From Plasmopara viticola (Eukaryota; Oomycota; Peronosporomycetes; Peronosporales; Peronosporaceae): a stretch of DNA of 64,000 nucleotides. The stretch lies in assembly GCA_001695595.3 (NCBI GenBank), contig MBPM02000006.1, forward strand, positions 992,001-1,056,000. The letters are read 5' to 3'. Below are positions 21,437-32,785 of the stretch, piece after piece. A program made the translations under genes and the position numbers. A model generated the notes under the pieces. That model saw nothing but the letters and a program-made list of their open reading frames with translations, was not told the DNA's origin and did no database searches. Positions within the stretch are counted from its first letter, which is position 1. Each line of letters begins with the position of its first letter.

Positions 21437-22149
21437 ATACTGCCGTCATTTCAGTCAAGAGCTCAAAAATGAATGGCAGTGACCACGGTACATAAACGAC
21501 GCAAGCCCGAGGAATGGTCGTTATAATTATGAAATTCCAACTATCCTTTGCATTTCCTCTAAGTCTGCTTGTTAGCCGTGGCCTTGCGTCGCGCAGCGTC
21601 TTGCAGCAATTCTGTGTCTACTCCTTCCGCGGGAATTTGAACGTAGCGAATGGAACTACCGCGGTTAAAGCAGTTCTTCATGTTCATTAACGATAGTTTG
21701 TACAATTATGATTAGCACCCAAGCCCACCGACATGTTACGAAGTGGTAATGTATCGTACCAATTGTGGAAATTTGTCGCTTTCCACGACCGACACGTTGA
21801 GCAGCTCAACGTTAAGATATTGGTCCACCGAGTCTAGTACGCCACGTCGTTCATCAGCTCAACGGCCACCTCTTTGCCGACAAGCTTCTTAAAAAAAGAG
21901 TAGAATATCTGAATTTGTACAGCAGAGAATGCGCGGAAAGACAAGGTGTAAGCACGAAGAAGCCACGCTAGCGAGACAGAGTGATAAGATACCATTACTT
22001 GGATTATTTTGAAATGGTCTACGAATTTGATCCAATCACCACCAGCTAATTCGACTATATAGGAGTATAGCAATTTAATCTTATGCGAAAATACATCTCA
22101 CAGTTGCGAAGTTGCTCATTTCGCGATATAATTAATTTTTCGTGCAAAA
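21437..22149. other. Spacer downstream of CRN pseudogene
   Basis: About 700 bases in which I recognise nothing. Short frames on both strands look like chance. AT content rises toward repeat copy B. Confidence 0.35.
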
Positions 22150-24740
22150 GGTGCTACGTTGACCATTTCAGCTAGGACTACAACAAGCTCACAAGCCACA
22201 CCTACAGAAGGATGAGAAAGATCCATACTTCAAATCATACGTCAGCTGTAAACGTCATATATGTCCGGAGAATGGACAAGTTGCGTCACTTTTCACTGAA
22301 TTTTAAGAGATATAGAGATCTACGGCATATTTAAAAAAAAAAAGCTTTGTATATGCGGTCGCACCCCGCGAGAGTGTGAAGGATAGTAACGTCGAGGAGT
22401 CTGGCGATGGGACTGTCAGCGAGGAATCACAATCTTGCGAGAGCCCTCTTACCGACCAAACTCTCGCTATATGGAAGCTTCGCAAGGTCCTGTATCCTAA
22501 ACTGGAAAAAGCAATCATTGTCGCTCACCCTCAGACGTCACTCGTAAACGTGACAAAAGGTCAGTTAGCGCTTTGGCACAAGCAATTCAAAAGCAGCCAA
22601 AGAAAAAGTGGTGCAACTCCAAGTGCTACGCAATTTCTGTCTTCTCCTTTTGAAAAAGTTGATGCTGATGCGCGATCTCCTAAGGATTTTCAATGTGTCA
22701 CTCTGCATTTTCCACAGCTCTCGCGGTCGACTCAAGCAGAACAAGAAAAAAAGGCTTTGACTATACGACAAATAGTTTTTCAGCATCGCTCGAGAATGAT
22801 TTATAAGAGACACAAGTTTAAGAAGCAAATTGGCGCATTAGAACAGGCTCGGTTTGACATAATTACTAGAAAGCAAATAAGTGTCAATCTCAAAAATCGA
22901 TGTGGAGAGCAGCAAAGATACAGGATATGGTCCTACGAGGCACATCTATCTTTTAAGACGAACACAGGCGTAATAGAGTCACAACTAAGCGTATAATCAC
23001 TCTTTTGAAACGCTGAGATGATTTACGGCCACAGATTTGTCCACAGCCACAATAAAGGCACAACTTATCGTACAATCGCTCTTTGATCATTAATCAAGTT
23101 ATGCACTAGAACTGAAAATAGAAATACTTACCGCGCAGATTGCGAACTGTGACACGTATCGGCAGTATTGTCTTTTACAAAAAGTAGCTTTCGAACGCTT
23201 AGGTCACTATCAAGAGTTCGTGGTATGTCCGGATCACACAAGTATTGTGCTTATTTGGTCACTCTACTAATTGCAATTTATGGCTATCGTGATGAAAAGA
23301 AATACCAATCAATATACTGCTTCGCAAAATGCTGTATCAAATTAAAACCACTTTGTATCCCTGCCTAAATTTTCACAAATGTTCGACATTATATGTAAAC
23401 TTATCTATTTGTCGGACGCGCTCATCGCGCTGCTTTGAAACTTATTGGTTTCTATGGGTCCGAGCAAATGTCTGCATTTGCAGTATGTGTTCATTTTCCT
23501 GCAGAGGTTTTGAGATTGATCAACCCATTTTCAATCTTCAAGCAGCTCGGAAAATGAACTATTGGCTTGAGGAAGCGGATAAAGTTGCAGGCCTTTATGC
23601 AGCTAAGAGAAATGTAATGCGTTATGGCGCTTGATCCCTACGATCGAGCTTTACGCTTTAGGACCCATTAAGCACAGGCTACCGTAGGCTCAATGACAGA
23701 ATCTACTAAGTGTTCAAATCGGTGATTCTTTGACTTTACAAGATTTAAAAAAACAAAAACCTTCTCTTCGGGAAAAGAGGCAGAGACGGCTACTAAATTT
23801 GTCGCTATCAGGTATGCGTGGTGTCGGTGCTTCTTTTTAACTTGAGAGACTGACCTTATAGAAGGGCACTTAGTCGTAAAACCAAATCACCCGAGAGCTT
23901 CGTGTACCAGGAACATATCAAAAGAAGCTGAGAGCCGCTCAAACTCTGAGTGACACCACTACTCGCGTTCATTTGCTTTTGAACAAGGGTGGCATAAATC
24001 TAACGACTACTTTAATTAGCTAAGTAGTCATCGGCCTTCATTCAATGAGCGACACGTTATTGGTGTGGATATCGCTGAAAATGCTTAGCTAATACTACAC
24101 ATCATTGAGTATTGCTTTTCATTCGTTTATCGAGCACAGAGAGTGAATAAAATGTGCGAAGATCTTGACGTATGCACCATGTCAGCTTTTCTTAGTGAAG
24201 AAGCCATCTATGTGCCCAAACTGTTTTAGGGGCAACGGACATTTATGGATGACAAAGTACTCCAAACTCTGGCCGATGTTAATCATGGCTCAGTTCTCTA
24301 TTCGTTAGGTGTTTGATCGAGGGCCACTCCTAGGTATTCCACTCATGAATTATCCACAAGATCCTTCAAATATTTCATGAGCCGAAGCGCAACGCACGCC
24401 AAGCATTTATGTCCACACTGAAGAATGCTTTTGTCATAAAGATAGTCCTCCATCTTTATAAGCAACACTTTCGGGGTATTTCTGGCTTCTGTTTAGCCAG
24501 TGCTCAGTAGCTTTGAGTTTCCGAGGTTCAAAAGGACGAGTAGTAATACTTGAAACATTACGCCTGCAGATTTTCACATTTCCGTGAAGTTTCACTTTAA
24601 AACATTTTAAAATGCCCGACCACTCGGGAGCGAAAAAAACTTCTTTTCGATATTGAGGTGTTTCAAGTTTAATGCTTTCGATCACGCGGCGAGTACTCTC
24701 CCCACGGTGTGCATTCGTTGATCCAACGAATAAAATGTTG
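22150..24740 (+). repeat. Dispersed repeat family R, copy B (rearranged)
   Basis: Diverged copy of the repeat seen at 1.75-2.96, 32.8-35.1 and 57.7-60.1 kb. Its internal order is shuffled. The block caacaagctcacaagcc (22.19 kb) precedes the block with gcggtcgcac (22.36 kb), while in the 32.8-33.1 kb copy they come in the opposite order. The gtgtcactctgc block near 22.70 kb is inverted relative to that copy. Later parts (23.4-24.7 kb) are colinear with it. This suggests a composite of several element fragments. Confidence 0.6.
22376..22996 (+). other. Open frame of 206 codons within repeat B
   Basis: An uninterrupted frame with a GTG rather than ATG at its left end. The segment KFKKQIGALEQARFD has a diverged nucleotide match in copy A near 2260. 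Lysine- and glutamine-rich; no known domain. It crosses an inverted block, so it may be a chance open frame or a remnant of an element protein. Confidence 0.3.
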
Positions 24741-25180
24741 TACAATTATAAGCAATACGCCCGTCGAAATTTTCTCGTTCGACGAGTTAGCGATAGCGCG
24801 TGAGGAGATTTTGATTGTGGTACCTTTCTTCCCGGATTCAAATTAACTGCGAAGATTTGAATGGTGTGTTAGACTAAGAATTCGGATCGTCACTCGAAGG
24901 AGATGTTGATCTTGTGTGTCTTGTTCCAGCGTGCCGGCTACGATTGCGAAAGTATGATAAATTGGCTGCTCATGCTAATAACTCCGTGCTGGAAGTACTA
25001 GAGCTCGACGTGGAGCGAATCGTGCGAAGTGCGACCCTCGCGTTAGTAAATGGAACGCCTTTTAATATCTTGGGTGTCATAAGAATCAAAGATTGAATCG
25101 AACGCTATGCCGACAATTCACATTTATCATTTTTCTTCAAGCAAAACTGGAATATATAACAATACACAGAAAATATCTAC
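24741..25180. other. Spacer between repeats
   Basis: A 440-base stretch with no recognisable gene. An open frame of 60 codons at 24914-25096 has no identifiable motif. Confidence 0.3.
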
Positions 25181-27310
25181 CTATGTGTTTCGTATTCGCG
25201 ACCCCTAGTAAAAAGTGTAAAGTCAATTTCTAGGCGATATGAGTGGGGGGGAAACGCCAGGCATATCGTCCTCATGGATTCCAGCTATACTGACAGTGGG
25301 AAGGTAGTTCCCCAAGCTGTTGCCTGCGCATAGTTTTCCACCGATATTTGTCGGCAGTGATCGAAGCTGCGGTGTCCTTTTTCCACGCACACCTGAAATA
25401 AAAAAACGATATTACATGGCCATTCTAGCTTTCAGGTACGCCGGGGGAAATGGCAAACTCTGATAGGAGCGAAACGGCCTGCTAGGGAATAAGTAAGTTC
25501 TGTCGTGCCTCGTGGTGGATGAAAGGTCGTCAGGGTTCGAAGTGAGTTCTGGACATGTGCGAAGCAGCACTCGAAATGAACCTTCAACGGTCTTGAGTTC
25601 GAAGGGCTTTGGCTCTACAATACATTTTGTGCTCGCATGCCTAGCTTGCTGGCTCCTGAGGCATCCCTTGGATTTTTTTTACACCATGGGTTGTCCTTAT
25701 CGACTCTGAGGTGTCGGGATATTATGTTTGACACTACACAGTCACATTCTATAGGCTCTGCGAGCACGTCAGCGTGACGTGCACTTTGTCTATCAAGCGT
25801 CGAACACTATTTGGTCTCGAGCATTCAAGTGCGATCAGATCCAGAGGACCTCGCATGTGTATAAACTATGGCGTGTCTGAATAGCCATAGACCATGGGTG
25901 ATTGGCGGTCAAGTGCAAGTGCTATCATCTTTCTCTAGTGGATTTATGAGTCGACCTTGGTTAGGTAGCAAAAATCCAGTTGGTGCGAACACATGACTAA
26001 GTTGGTCAGCGTAGAATATAAGAAAAGAAGACTACCGGTGTTTGTTTAAGGCTCCAGATTGCAAAATTAGAGGTAACGCTTTGAGCAATGCTCTTTTTTG
26101 CTTCGAGCTAGTGATGATATGGCTGTAGCTTAGACAATAAAGTACGAGAGAGGTTCATCCATCCGCCCACACATGTGAACGGTGCTCGCAACACATGGCA
26201 GTCGTTTGTGCGTGGAAAATGGCATATCTGGTCTCAAGTCAAGGTAAAAAGCTTCTTAATTCAAATGCCCATAGACAATAACCTAAATCATATGCATATA
26301 CTATATTTTCCAAAACATATACTCTCATGCGCAGTTCCCCCGTTGTGACCGTAACTAAAAGGTCCTTTGCGATAGAGCTGTTGGCCATCCCGATCGTAAC
26401 TTTTTGACAAGGCCGACAAGCTCGTTCAAACTTAGGACAAAGTTAAGGAAGCGTGAATTCACTTGAAGCGCATAGTTGGAAGGCAAAAACATATCTGTTG
26501 GCCGACAATTCAGCTCGTCTCTGTGTTTGATATCGCTTATAGTAAGGTATAGCACGTATGTTCCCATTCGCGCGCCTGCCCAGCTTCTAGACGGCTCTAG
26601 TTCTCCAAGCAAATATCATGGCCATCCTTACCTCTCTGACCATTAGTAGGTGACTTTTCTTTTTATCTATGAAAATGCTACATGTTCAATATAAGCGGAT
26701 CCGGTTTGATTGAGCGACCTACCTTAGGTACTGGCGGTATCGGTGCGAAATCCTTGGTCAAAGAGTCTTTATCAAAGCGTCTACATAACTGAAGAACGCT
26801 TTACACGCGTTCCAATTGTGTCAGATCCATGTACCACCCAATTCGATAACTTGTCGGGGTCAAGCAAGACTGTCATCTTATTTGGCCCATCTTGCACGCC
26901 GGGCTTCGTTTTCGTGGAATTTAAGTCGAGAAGACCCAGGTCAAAATTGACGCTGTGTGCTACCCGGTGTAATGAGGCAGATCTCAAATCCTTTCTCTAC
27001 ACTAAGAGCCAGTACGATTTGTAGACTTGATACCGAAAATTAGCATAAGATCTAAATGAGAGCCAAATTTTATCGATCGTGGTCGTGGGGTAAATATTCA
27101 CTATTTTGCAAGGTAACACTTACTGGCTTACCATCCACTGCTCTTTGGTCAGCTCATCACTCGAACATTATGGTGGTGCCATTAACATACTCACCATGTT
27201 TAGAAATACAAATCGAAACATGGGCTTAGGTCTACTAAATTGCAGCCACGATGCTAAATTAGGTACCACAAATGGGCGCTCTAAGCAAACCTAACCTCGT
27301 AAGCATTTAG
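25181..27310. repeat. Repeat family E, copy 1
   Basis: Two parts recur at the right edge of the window in different relative orientation. Bases 25181-25700 match 63560-64000 in the same direction (landmarks cgcgacccc, gtacgccg, acatgtgcg, gaaccttcaacggtctt). Bases 26340-27300 match 62697-63510 reversed (agagctgttggccat, the stretch around acccggtgtaatgagg, cacgatgctaaattagg). On the minus strand the 26781-26987 frame contains a block (DGPNKMTVLLDPDKL) conserved in the other copy, suggesting an old coding element. The family is unidentified. Confidence 0.65.
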
Positions 27311-27896
27311 GCCAGTCAGTAGGCATACATTGTGGCCCAGAAGCTCCGTCCGTTTTGTATAATTAAGTAGGAAACATTTACGGTAACAGTCACGGACACT
27401 AATAGCGTGCTCACGAACGAGTATTTTCTATGACTATTGTCGCGCTACCACAAACGTTGGAACTTGTAAATGCATATTCGGCTCGATAAAAACACAAGTC
27501 ACTATAGCAAAGCTTGCCACACGATCAAACATCTTGCTTTTGACTCTTCAACGAGCTGCTTGCTCTTAATTTATAGACGAACCTCTGTGATATCAGTACT
27601 AACAATCACAAAGCAAACAGCTGATGCAATTCGGCACTATCACTAATCACGCTCCGTCGTCGACAGCGTCACTTTTGCACTTCCTTGCAACTTCAACAGG
27701 AGAACCGTTGCAAGAGTTTGGCGAGAACAAGTGGCCATTCGCCATTTTTTCCCCTTCGATTGGCCAAAATAGGACATGAACTTGTCCGGCGTTGTAGCTT
27801 GTTTTTAGAAACGGTCCAAGATCTATTTACGAAAAATTAACACACTTTCCATTCCGCATCCTAGCGCGCACCGCATCAATCTACTATCACGTCGCC
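27311..27896 (+). promoter_or_regulatory. Upstream region of the CPT1-like gene
   Basis: Unique sequence between repeat E and the ATG at 27897. A pyrimidine-rich gccattttttcccc occurs about 150 bases before the start codon and resembles the loosely defined oomycete initiator region. The assignment is tentative. Confidence 0.35.
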
Positions 27897-30281
27897 ATGG
27901 CCGAAGCGCATCAGGCCATTGGTGTGTTTGACGAGCACAAGCGTGGCGTCGAGCTGCTCTACTCAGATGAGGGTATTCGTGTGTCCTTTACCATTCCTCC
28001 CCCCCACCAAATCCGACGCAGCATTGTGCGCGAGCTCTTTCACTTGCAGCGCGCGGTCAAGCGCGGCGTGTACCCCGCACCGCCTTATGCTGTCATTTTA
28101 ACAGTTGTCATTATTTCGGTGATTGTCGTGTCGTCCCCGACGGAATCGTGGTGGCGTAGTGGACCTATCTCAGTGGTTGTCTGGCACGTTGGCAACTTTC
28201 TGATGCCATTTTGGTACTTACTACCTACTTCGGTTTACGTGGCGTACTTGGCTGCTTGGGCCGCGTTTTTTGGTCTTCTGCTACTCATGGCAGTCCAGAG
28301 ACTGTTCTTGCGGCTATTGTTAAGCTACAGGGGATGGCTGTATCTTGCGCCACGGGAAAAAAGTCGCACTGTCATGGCTTGGGCAGCGTTATTGAAGATT
28401 TTTGGCGGTCGGAACCCCCTGACGTATTCGTTTCAGGATGCACTGCCGCGACTGCCGTTACCTCCCCTTAAGGATACAATCCAACGGTATCTTAAGTCAG
28501 TACATCCTTTGTTGACACCTAAAGAGTATGAGGAAGTGGTACAAATGGCGAACGAGTTTGTACACAAGGAAGGACCGAAGCTTCAGTTATATTTGTACCT
28601 CAAGAGCTGGTGGTCGTCGAATTACGTGACAGATTGGTGGGAAAAGTACGTTTACCTCAAAGGCCGCTCTTCACTTATGATCAACAGCAATTACTATGCG
28701 TTGCCTGGGTCTAATCTTAATTTTAGCATGACGAAGAAGCCACTTGCATTGGCTGCCACTTTGGTGCACGAGTTTCTTCTTTTTAAACAAGATTTGGACC
28801 GAGAACAACTTGCTCCATTGCTCATTCGAGGCATCGTACCACTTTGTATGAGTCAATACCAACGCATCTTTTCGTGCACTCGAATTCCAGGCAGAGATAC
28901 GGATAGGCTTAAGTTGTATCACCACAAGTCGAAGCACATAGCTGTGTTTTGTCACGGTCACGTGTTCAAGATGCCGCTGTTTGAAAAAGGACAGTACGGT
29001 AAATTACTTACTAAATTTGAGATACAACGCCAGTTTGAGTGGATTGAATCGACCGCTTTGACCATGGATCCTCCTTCACAATCAGAAGAAAATTTGGCAG
29101 CTTTGACAGCTGTTGGACGCATCGAGTGGGCTCAAAATCGCGAGCAGTTTTTCTCTAGTGGCGTGAACAAGCGTTCGCTGGAGGCGATCGAGTCGGCAGT
29201 GTTTGTTGTGGTGCTTCAAAACGATGTGGCCAAAGATTGGACGTCAATGGGCAAAGATCTGATTCATGGCACTGGTGGCAACCGCTGGTTTGACAAGTCT
29301 TTTAATTTGGTGATATACAAAAATAGTGTCGCTGGGTTCAATGCGGAACATGCTTGGGCAGATGCTCCTGTGATGGCTCACGCTTGGGAACAAGTGTATA
29401 CGAGGCAGTGTTTCACGATGCCGTACGATGATAGTGGGGACGCTAAGGTGCAATCAGAAGAAGAACGGGTGTCGAAGTTGCCGCCTTGCCGAGTGCTTCC
29501 ATGGGATTTTTCAACCGGTCTGCAAAGTGCTGTGCTCAAGTCACTCGAAGAGGCTAAAAAAGCAATTAGCGACTTTGATCTGAAGGTCATTTCTCACACC
29601 AAATACGGCAAGGGATTGATTAAGAAATTTCGCGTCAGTCCTGATGCTTTTCTTCAAATGGCACTACAACTTGCGTACTACCGCAATTCTGGTACAATTA
29701 CACAGACGTACGAGTCAAGTATGACTCGTTTGTATCGGGACGGTCGTACGGAAACTGTTCGACCTGTCACGGATGAGTCGAAGGCTTTCGTGCTCGGCAT
29801 GGTGGACCCTAAGTTTTCAGATGCTGAGAAAGTGAAGCTTCTCCAGCAAGCCTGTGATGTGCATCAAGACAGTTATCGGAACGCCATGAGTGGCAAAGGC
29901 ATTGACCGTCACTTGTTTACCCTTTATTGTGTGTCTGTGGGATTTGGTATTGAGTCGCCGTTTCTGAACAACGCGTTGAGTCGTCCGTGGCGTCTCTCGA
30001 CGAGTCAACAGCCTCAGCAGCAAACAGACAATTGGCGGCTTGTCGAAAAAGCCCTTGAGGGGACTCAATTCTCAATTGACGATGCACGTTGCCCTGGTGG
30101 TGGCTTTGGTCCTGTTGCGGAAGACGGTTATGGTGTGAGTTACATGGTTGCAGGTGAAAAAATGCTCGGCTTTCATATTTCCAGCAAGAAATCGTGCCCG
30201 TCAACATGCTCGGATAAGTTTGCCGATGACATTGAGCAAGCGCTTGCTGACTTAAGTGCTTTGTGGCACTCGAATGAATAG
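27897..30281 (+). CDS. CPT1: CPT1-like carnitine O-acyltransferase
   Basis: An intact single-exon gene of 794 residues, close to the length of animal CPT1 (about 770). Two hydrophobic segments (about 62-80 and 108-135) precede the catalytic domain, as in CPT1, which sits in the outer mitochondrial membrane. The carnitine/choline acyltransferase domain shows NYYALPGSNLNF, VFCHGHVFKMPLF and the catalytic histidine H485 in FNAEHAWADAPV. The C-terminal part has SYMVAGEKMLGFHISS and SCSDKF-like features. The enzyme would move long-chain acyl groups from CoA to carnitine for mitochondrial (or peroxisomal) beta-oxidation. The ATG has a favourable context (gccATGg). It is the only intact host gene in the right two thirds of the window and directly borders the left inverted arm. 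Confidence 0.9.
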   Translation: MAEAHQAIGVFDEHKRGVELLYSDEGIRVSFTIPPPHQIRRSIVRELFHLQRAVKRGVYPAPPYAVILTVVIISVIVVSSPTESWWRSGPISVVVWHVGNFLMPFWYLLPTSVYVAYLAAWAAFFGLLLLMAVQRLFLRLLLSYRGWLYLAPREKSRTVMAWAALLKIFGGRNPLTYSFQDALPRLPLPPLKDTIQRYLKSVHPLLTPKEYEEVVQMANEFVHKEGPKLQLYLYLKSWWSSNYVTDWWEKYVYLKGRSSLMINSNYYALPGSNLNFSMTKKPLALAATLVHEFLLFKQDLDREQLAPLLIRGIVPLCMSQYQRIFSCTRIPGRDTDRLKLYHHKSKHIAVFCHGHVFKMPLFEKGQYGKLLTKFEIQRQFEWIESTALTMDPPSQSEENLAALTAVGRIEWAQNREQFFSSGVNKRSLEAIESAVFVVVLQNDVAKDWTSMGKDLIHGTGGNRWFDKSFNLVIYKNSVAGFNAEHAWADAPVMAHAWEQVYTRQCFTMPYDDSGDAKVQSEEERVSKLPPCRVLPWDFSTGLQSAVLKSLEEAKKAISDFDLKVISHTKYGKGLIKKFRVSPDAFLQMALQLAYYRNSGTITQTYESSMTRLYRDGRTETVRPVTDESKAFVLGMVDPKFSDAEKVKLLQQACDVHQDSYRNAMSGKGIDRHLFTLYCVSVGFGIESPFLNNALSRPWRLSTSQQPQQQTDNWRLVEKALEGTQFSIDDARCPGGGFGPVAEDGYGVSYMVAGEKMLGFHISSKKSCPSTCSDKFADDIEQALADLSALWHSNE

Positions 30282-30324
30282 AATGCATAATTAAGTTCAG
30301 TCGAATGGTATGCTGTGACGAAAG

Positions 30325-30388
30325 TGTGCTATACGGTCATCACAAATACATTGCTTTTGCTATATATTTGTGATGACCGTATAGCACA
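30325..30388. repeat. Perfect 24-bp inverted repeat with 16-base loop
   Basis: The left arm 30325-30348 (tgtgctatacggtcatcaca...) pairs without mismatch with 30365-30388; the loop is cattgcttttgctata. It lies 43-107 bases after the CPT1 stop codon, likely within the 3' UTR or just past it. It could be a transcript hairpin, a small foldback insertion, or a source of small RNAs. Confidence 0.85.
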
Positions 30389-30644
30389 TTGGCGTGAGCC
30401 TGTACGACGGTTCTATATAAAAGGACGCAAAGAAAGTCAGTCAAGAATCTGAAAATCGTATTAATCTCACTATACAAAACCATAATCATTAAGCTTCACT
30501 CGCTTTTAATCACAGATCACCCTAAGATTGAGCAGTCTGCCGCCATGCTCGATGACGCTGACCGTGCTCTTTCTATGCTGCACCTATCAGCAGCCACAGA
30601 CGCAGGATCTACCTTTTCTGATGCGAGTTTCGTGACGTCTTTGG

Positions 30645-30980
30645 TCACGTACCTGCCACATCTACCGTTGGATACTTCCAGCAACAATGTAGTGAGCCGA
30701 GCGGAAATTCAAAAGCCGCTACCGCGGTATCGCTAGCTCTAATCTTAGCAAGCGCTGCCTGGTTCCGGATTGCGACAAGATCGCGGTAAGTCGCAGTCTG
30801 TGCCGCGGACACGGTGGTAATCGACGCTGCCAGCATTTTTACTGCGCCAAGGGCGCCCAAAGCCGTAGTGACTTTTGTTGGGCCCATAGCGGTAGTGGCT
30901 TTTGTTGGGCTCATAGCGGTAGTGACTTCTGTTAGGCCCATAGCGGCAGTCAGATAAGTGCAGCCGCGCGTGTGGCTCAC
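30645..30980 (-). other. Conserved 111-codon open frame in the arm (no ATG start)
   Basis: The frame has the same length as its counterpart in the other arm (62139-62474). I count 15 amino-acid differences over 111 positions. It begins at a GTG; the first ATG is at MGLTEVT, 14 codons in. It contains 9-residue repeats of AMGPTKVTT type and an alanine-rich helix-like tail. An open frame kept in both diverged copies hints at past coding function in the repeat, but no family is recognised. The third copy near 18.1 kb has frame breaks. Confidence 0.4.
30866..30955. repeat. 27-bp tandem repeat
   Basis: About three units of a 27-base sequence around gcggtagtgacttttgttgg, encoding 9-residue units on the minus strand. 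The same array occurs in the other arm near 62165-62255. Confidence 0.7.
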
Positions 30981-31424
30981 CTACATTGCGAAATCACCGC
31001 GATTCGCTCCCCGCTCGAGGCGCTTCCTCGTCGCATGCAGTTAATGATGCTTCTTAAACTTGATTCTGTATCGTCTGTCAATTCCATAGTCCTAACGAGC
31101 TCTCCTTTCAAGATTGCTCGAAGCCTTATGCTCAAGTGGATAAGGCTGCATATTGTCCGGGAAAAACGTTGATTATTAAATTACACGTAATTTTTGAGCG
31201 GGAAATAATCAATCGCAGTTCTGATAAATCCATACACATAAATTGTCGTTGGTGTCTCGTCATCACCATGCAGCTGTCAGCATACCGACAGAGTAACTCT
31301 AAGCTGTAACAATTGGACTCCAGCGTTCGTACGAGCATCAAGTCACTCACTGACACGAGCTTTCATCTGATCGTGGGGCTTAACTGGCCACTATTCCAGC
31401 GTTACTCGAATCTACATCCCATCA

Positions 31425-31427
<3 letters not shown>

Positions 31428-31463
<36 letters not shown>
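31428..31463. repeat. (AT)n microsatellite
   Basis: Eighteen uninterrupted AT dinucleotides. The right arm lacks the array at the equivalent place (near 61.33-61.36 kb), so it expanded or contracted after duplication. Confidence 0.95.
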
Positions 31464-31468
<5 letters not shown>

Positions 31469-32785
31469 CACTCAATTCTAAGGTTTGCGCACGCTTATGT
31501 TGAGTGCACTTTCAACGGGCTTAGCTTAATTCTCGGCATGCCCGTATCAATACTATAGCAACAAACCCAGGAGCCTCGTTACTGCAAAGACATTATCAAA
31601 GAGCAGGAATAAAGGCGTAAGCAGTAAGAAAGCGGCTGCGTGCACTGAGCTTCCTATGATGCGGTAACGCAAGCACAGCACGAAGATGGAATGCACAACC
31701 TGACCATTTTTCGCGCACTGGCTCAGCCATGCGCCAATTTGACCGTGTCTCGAACATCACCAGATACAAGATATCTTTTTATATACATGTTATTGATCTA
31801 GGTTTAAAGTATCAAAAGCAGATTCAGTGGTATTCATTATTAAATGATGAGACAGCTTGAAGGAGAAAGTGTGATGCTTTGCACTTTTCTCCCATCTTCT
31901 ACCTACTCGAATGCTGCGCGGGTGACAAATGCTGACACAAAGATCTAAAGTTTGAAGGCATTAAAGAGTCATGAAAGAGCGTGGCAATCATACGCTCTCT
32001 CTTCGACCAAAAATAAACATATTGCGCTTGCGTGAGATGCTCACAGCCACGGTGCTAGTGTGACATGTTTGAGAAGAGCAAGAAAGTCACGAGCAGGAGG
32101 TGGCTATAAAAACTTGTAGCAAAAGGAACGACATGCTCGTCGTGGCACTTACGTATGAGCACGAATGGAACGGACCATCCAGCTTTAACAATTGCCAAAA
32201 ATAATTAGCTTACACCAATACCGATACGCATCCTCCTTATTACGGCTATGCACTGTTGCACTCACCTTTGTAATATGTTGCCAAGCGTGAAGCAATTTTT
32301 CCACTTAGTTGATTTTTTTTTTCCTGTGGGTGCAGGATTTATTGCAGCCATAGCCTTTGTCATAGGCGTAGCCTTAAGCACTGAGGTCACTTTGATACAA
32401 AGGCACCTCGGAAAGCCATAAAAAATTCTTATAGGTTGACTTTGTCGGCCCTGGTCAATACGGAGGTATAACTGGGCACTACTAGCCACCGTATAGTCAC
32501 TTATACTCGCCTTAGCGTGAGAAAAACGCTGTAAGGAGGTGATGTTTGCAGACCACAAAGTGCTGCGACGCACTTCTGAGAATCGTTGTTTCTCTCAGCA
32601 TAGAGTTAGACGCATCGACACTGTCTTGAAACGAACCATGGTATACAACAAGCGTTCCTAAGCTAGACCTTGAAAGGTCCGATGAAGCGGTAGTTCGTTT
32701 TGTTCAGAACTCTTAAAATTTTCCTTCGGTTTAGTACCCGATCCTTTGTTATCTACACCAAAGGGTATTGTTTCAAATAAATATA

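Noticed and set aside
31428..31463. CRISPR-like or regulatory array
   Set aside because: It is a plain AT dinucleotide microsatellite. No spaced-repeat array exists anywhere in the window.
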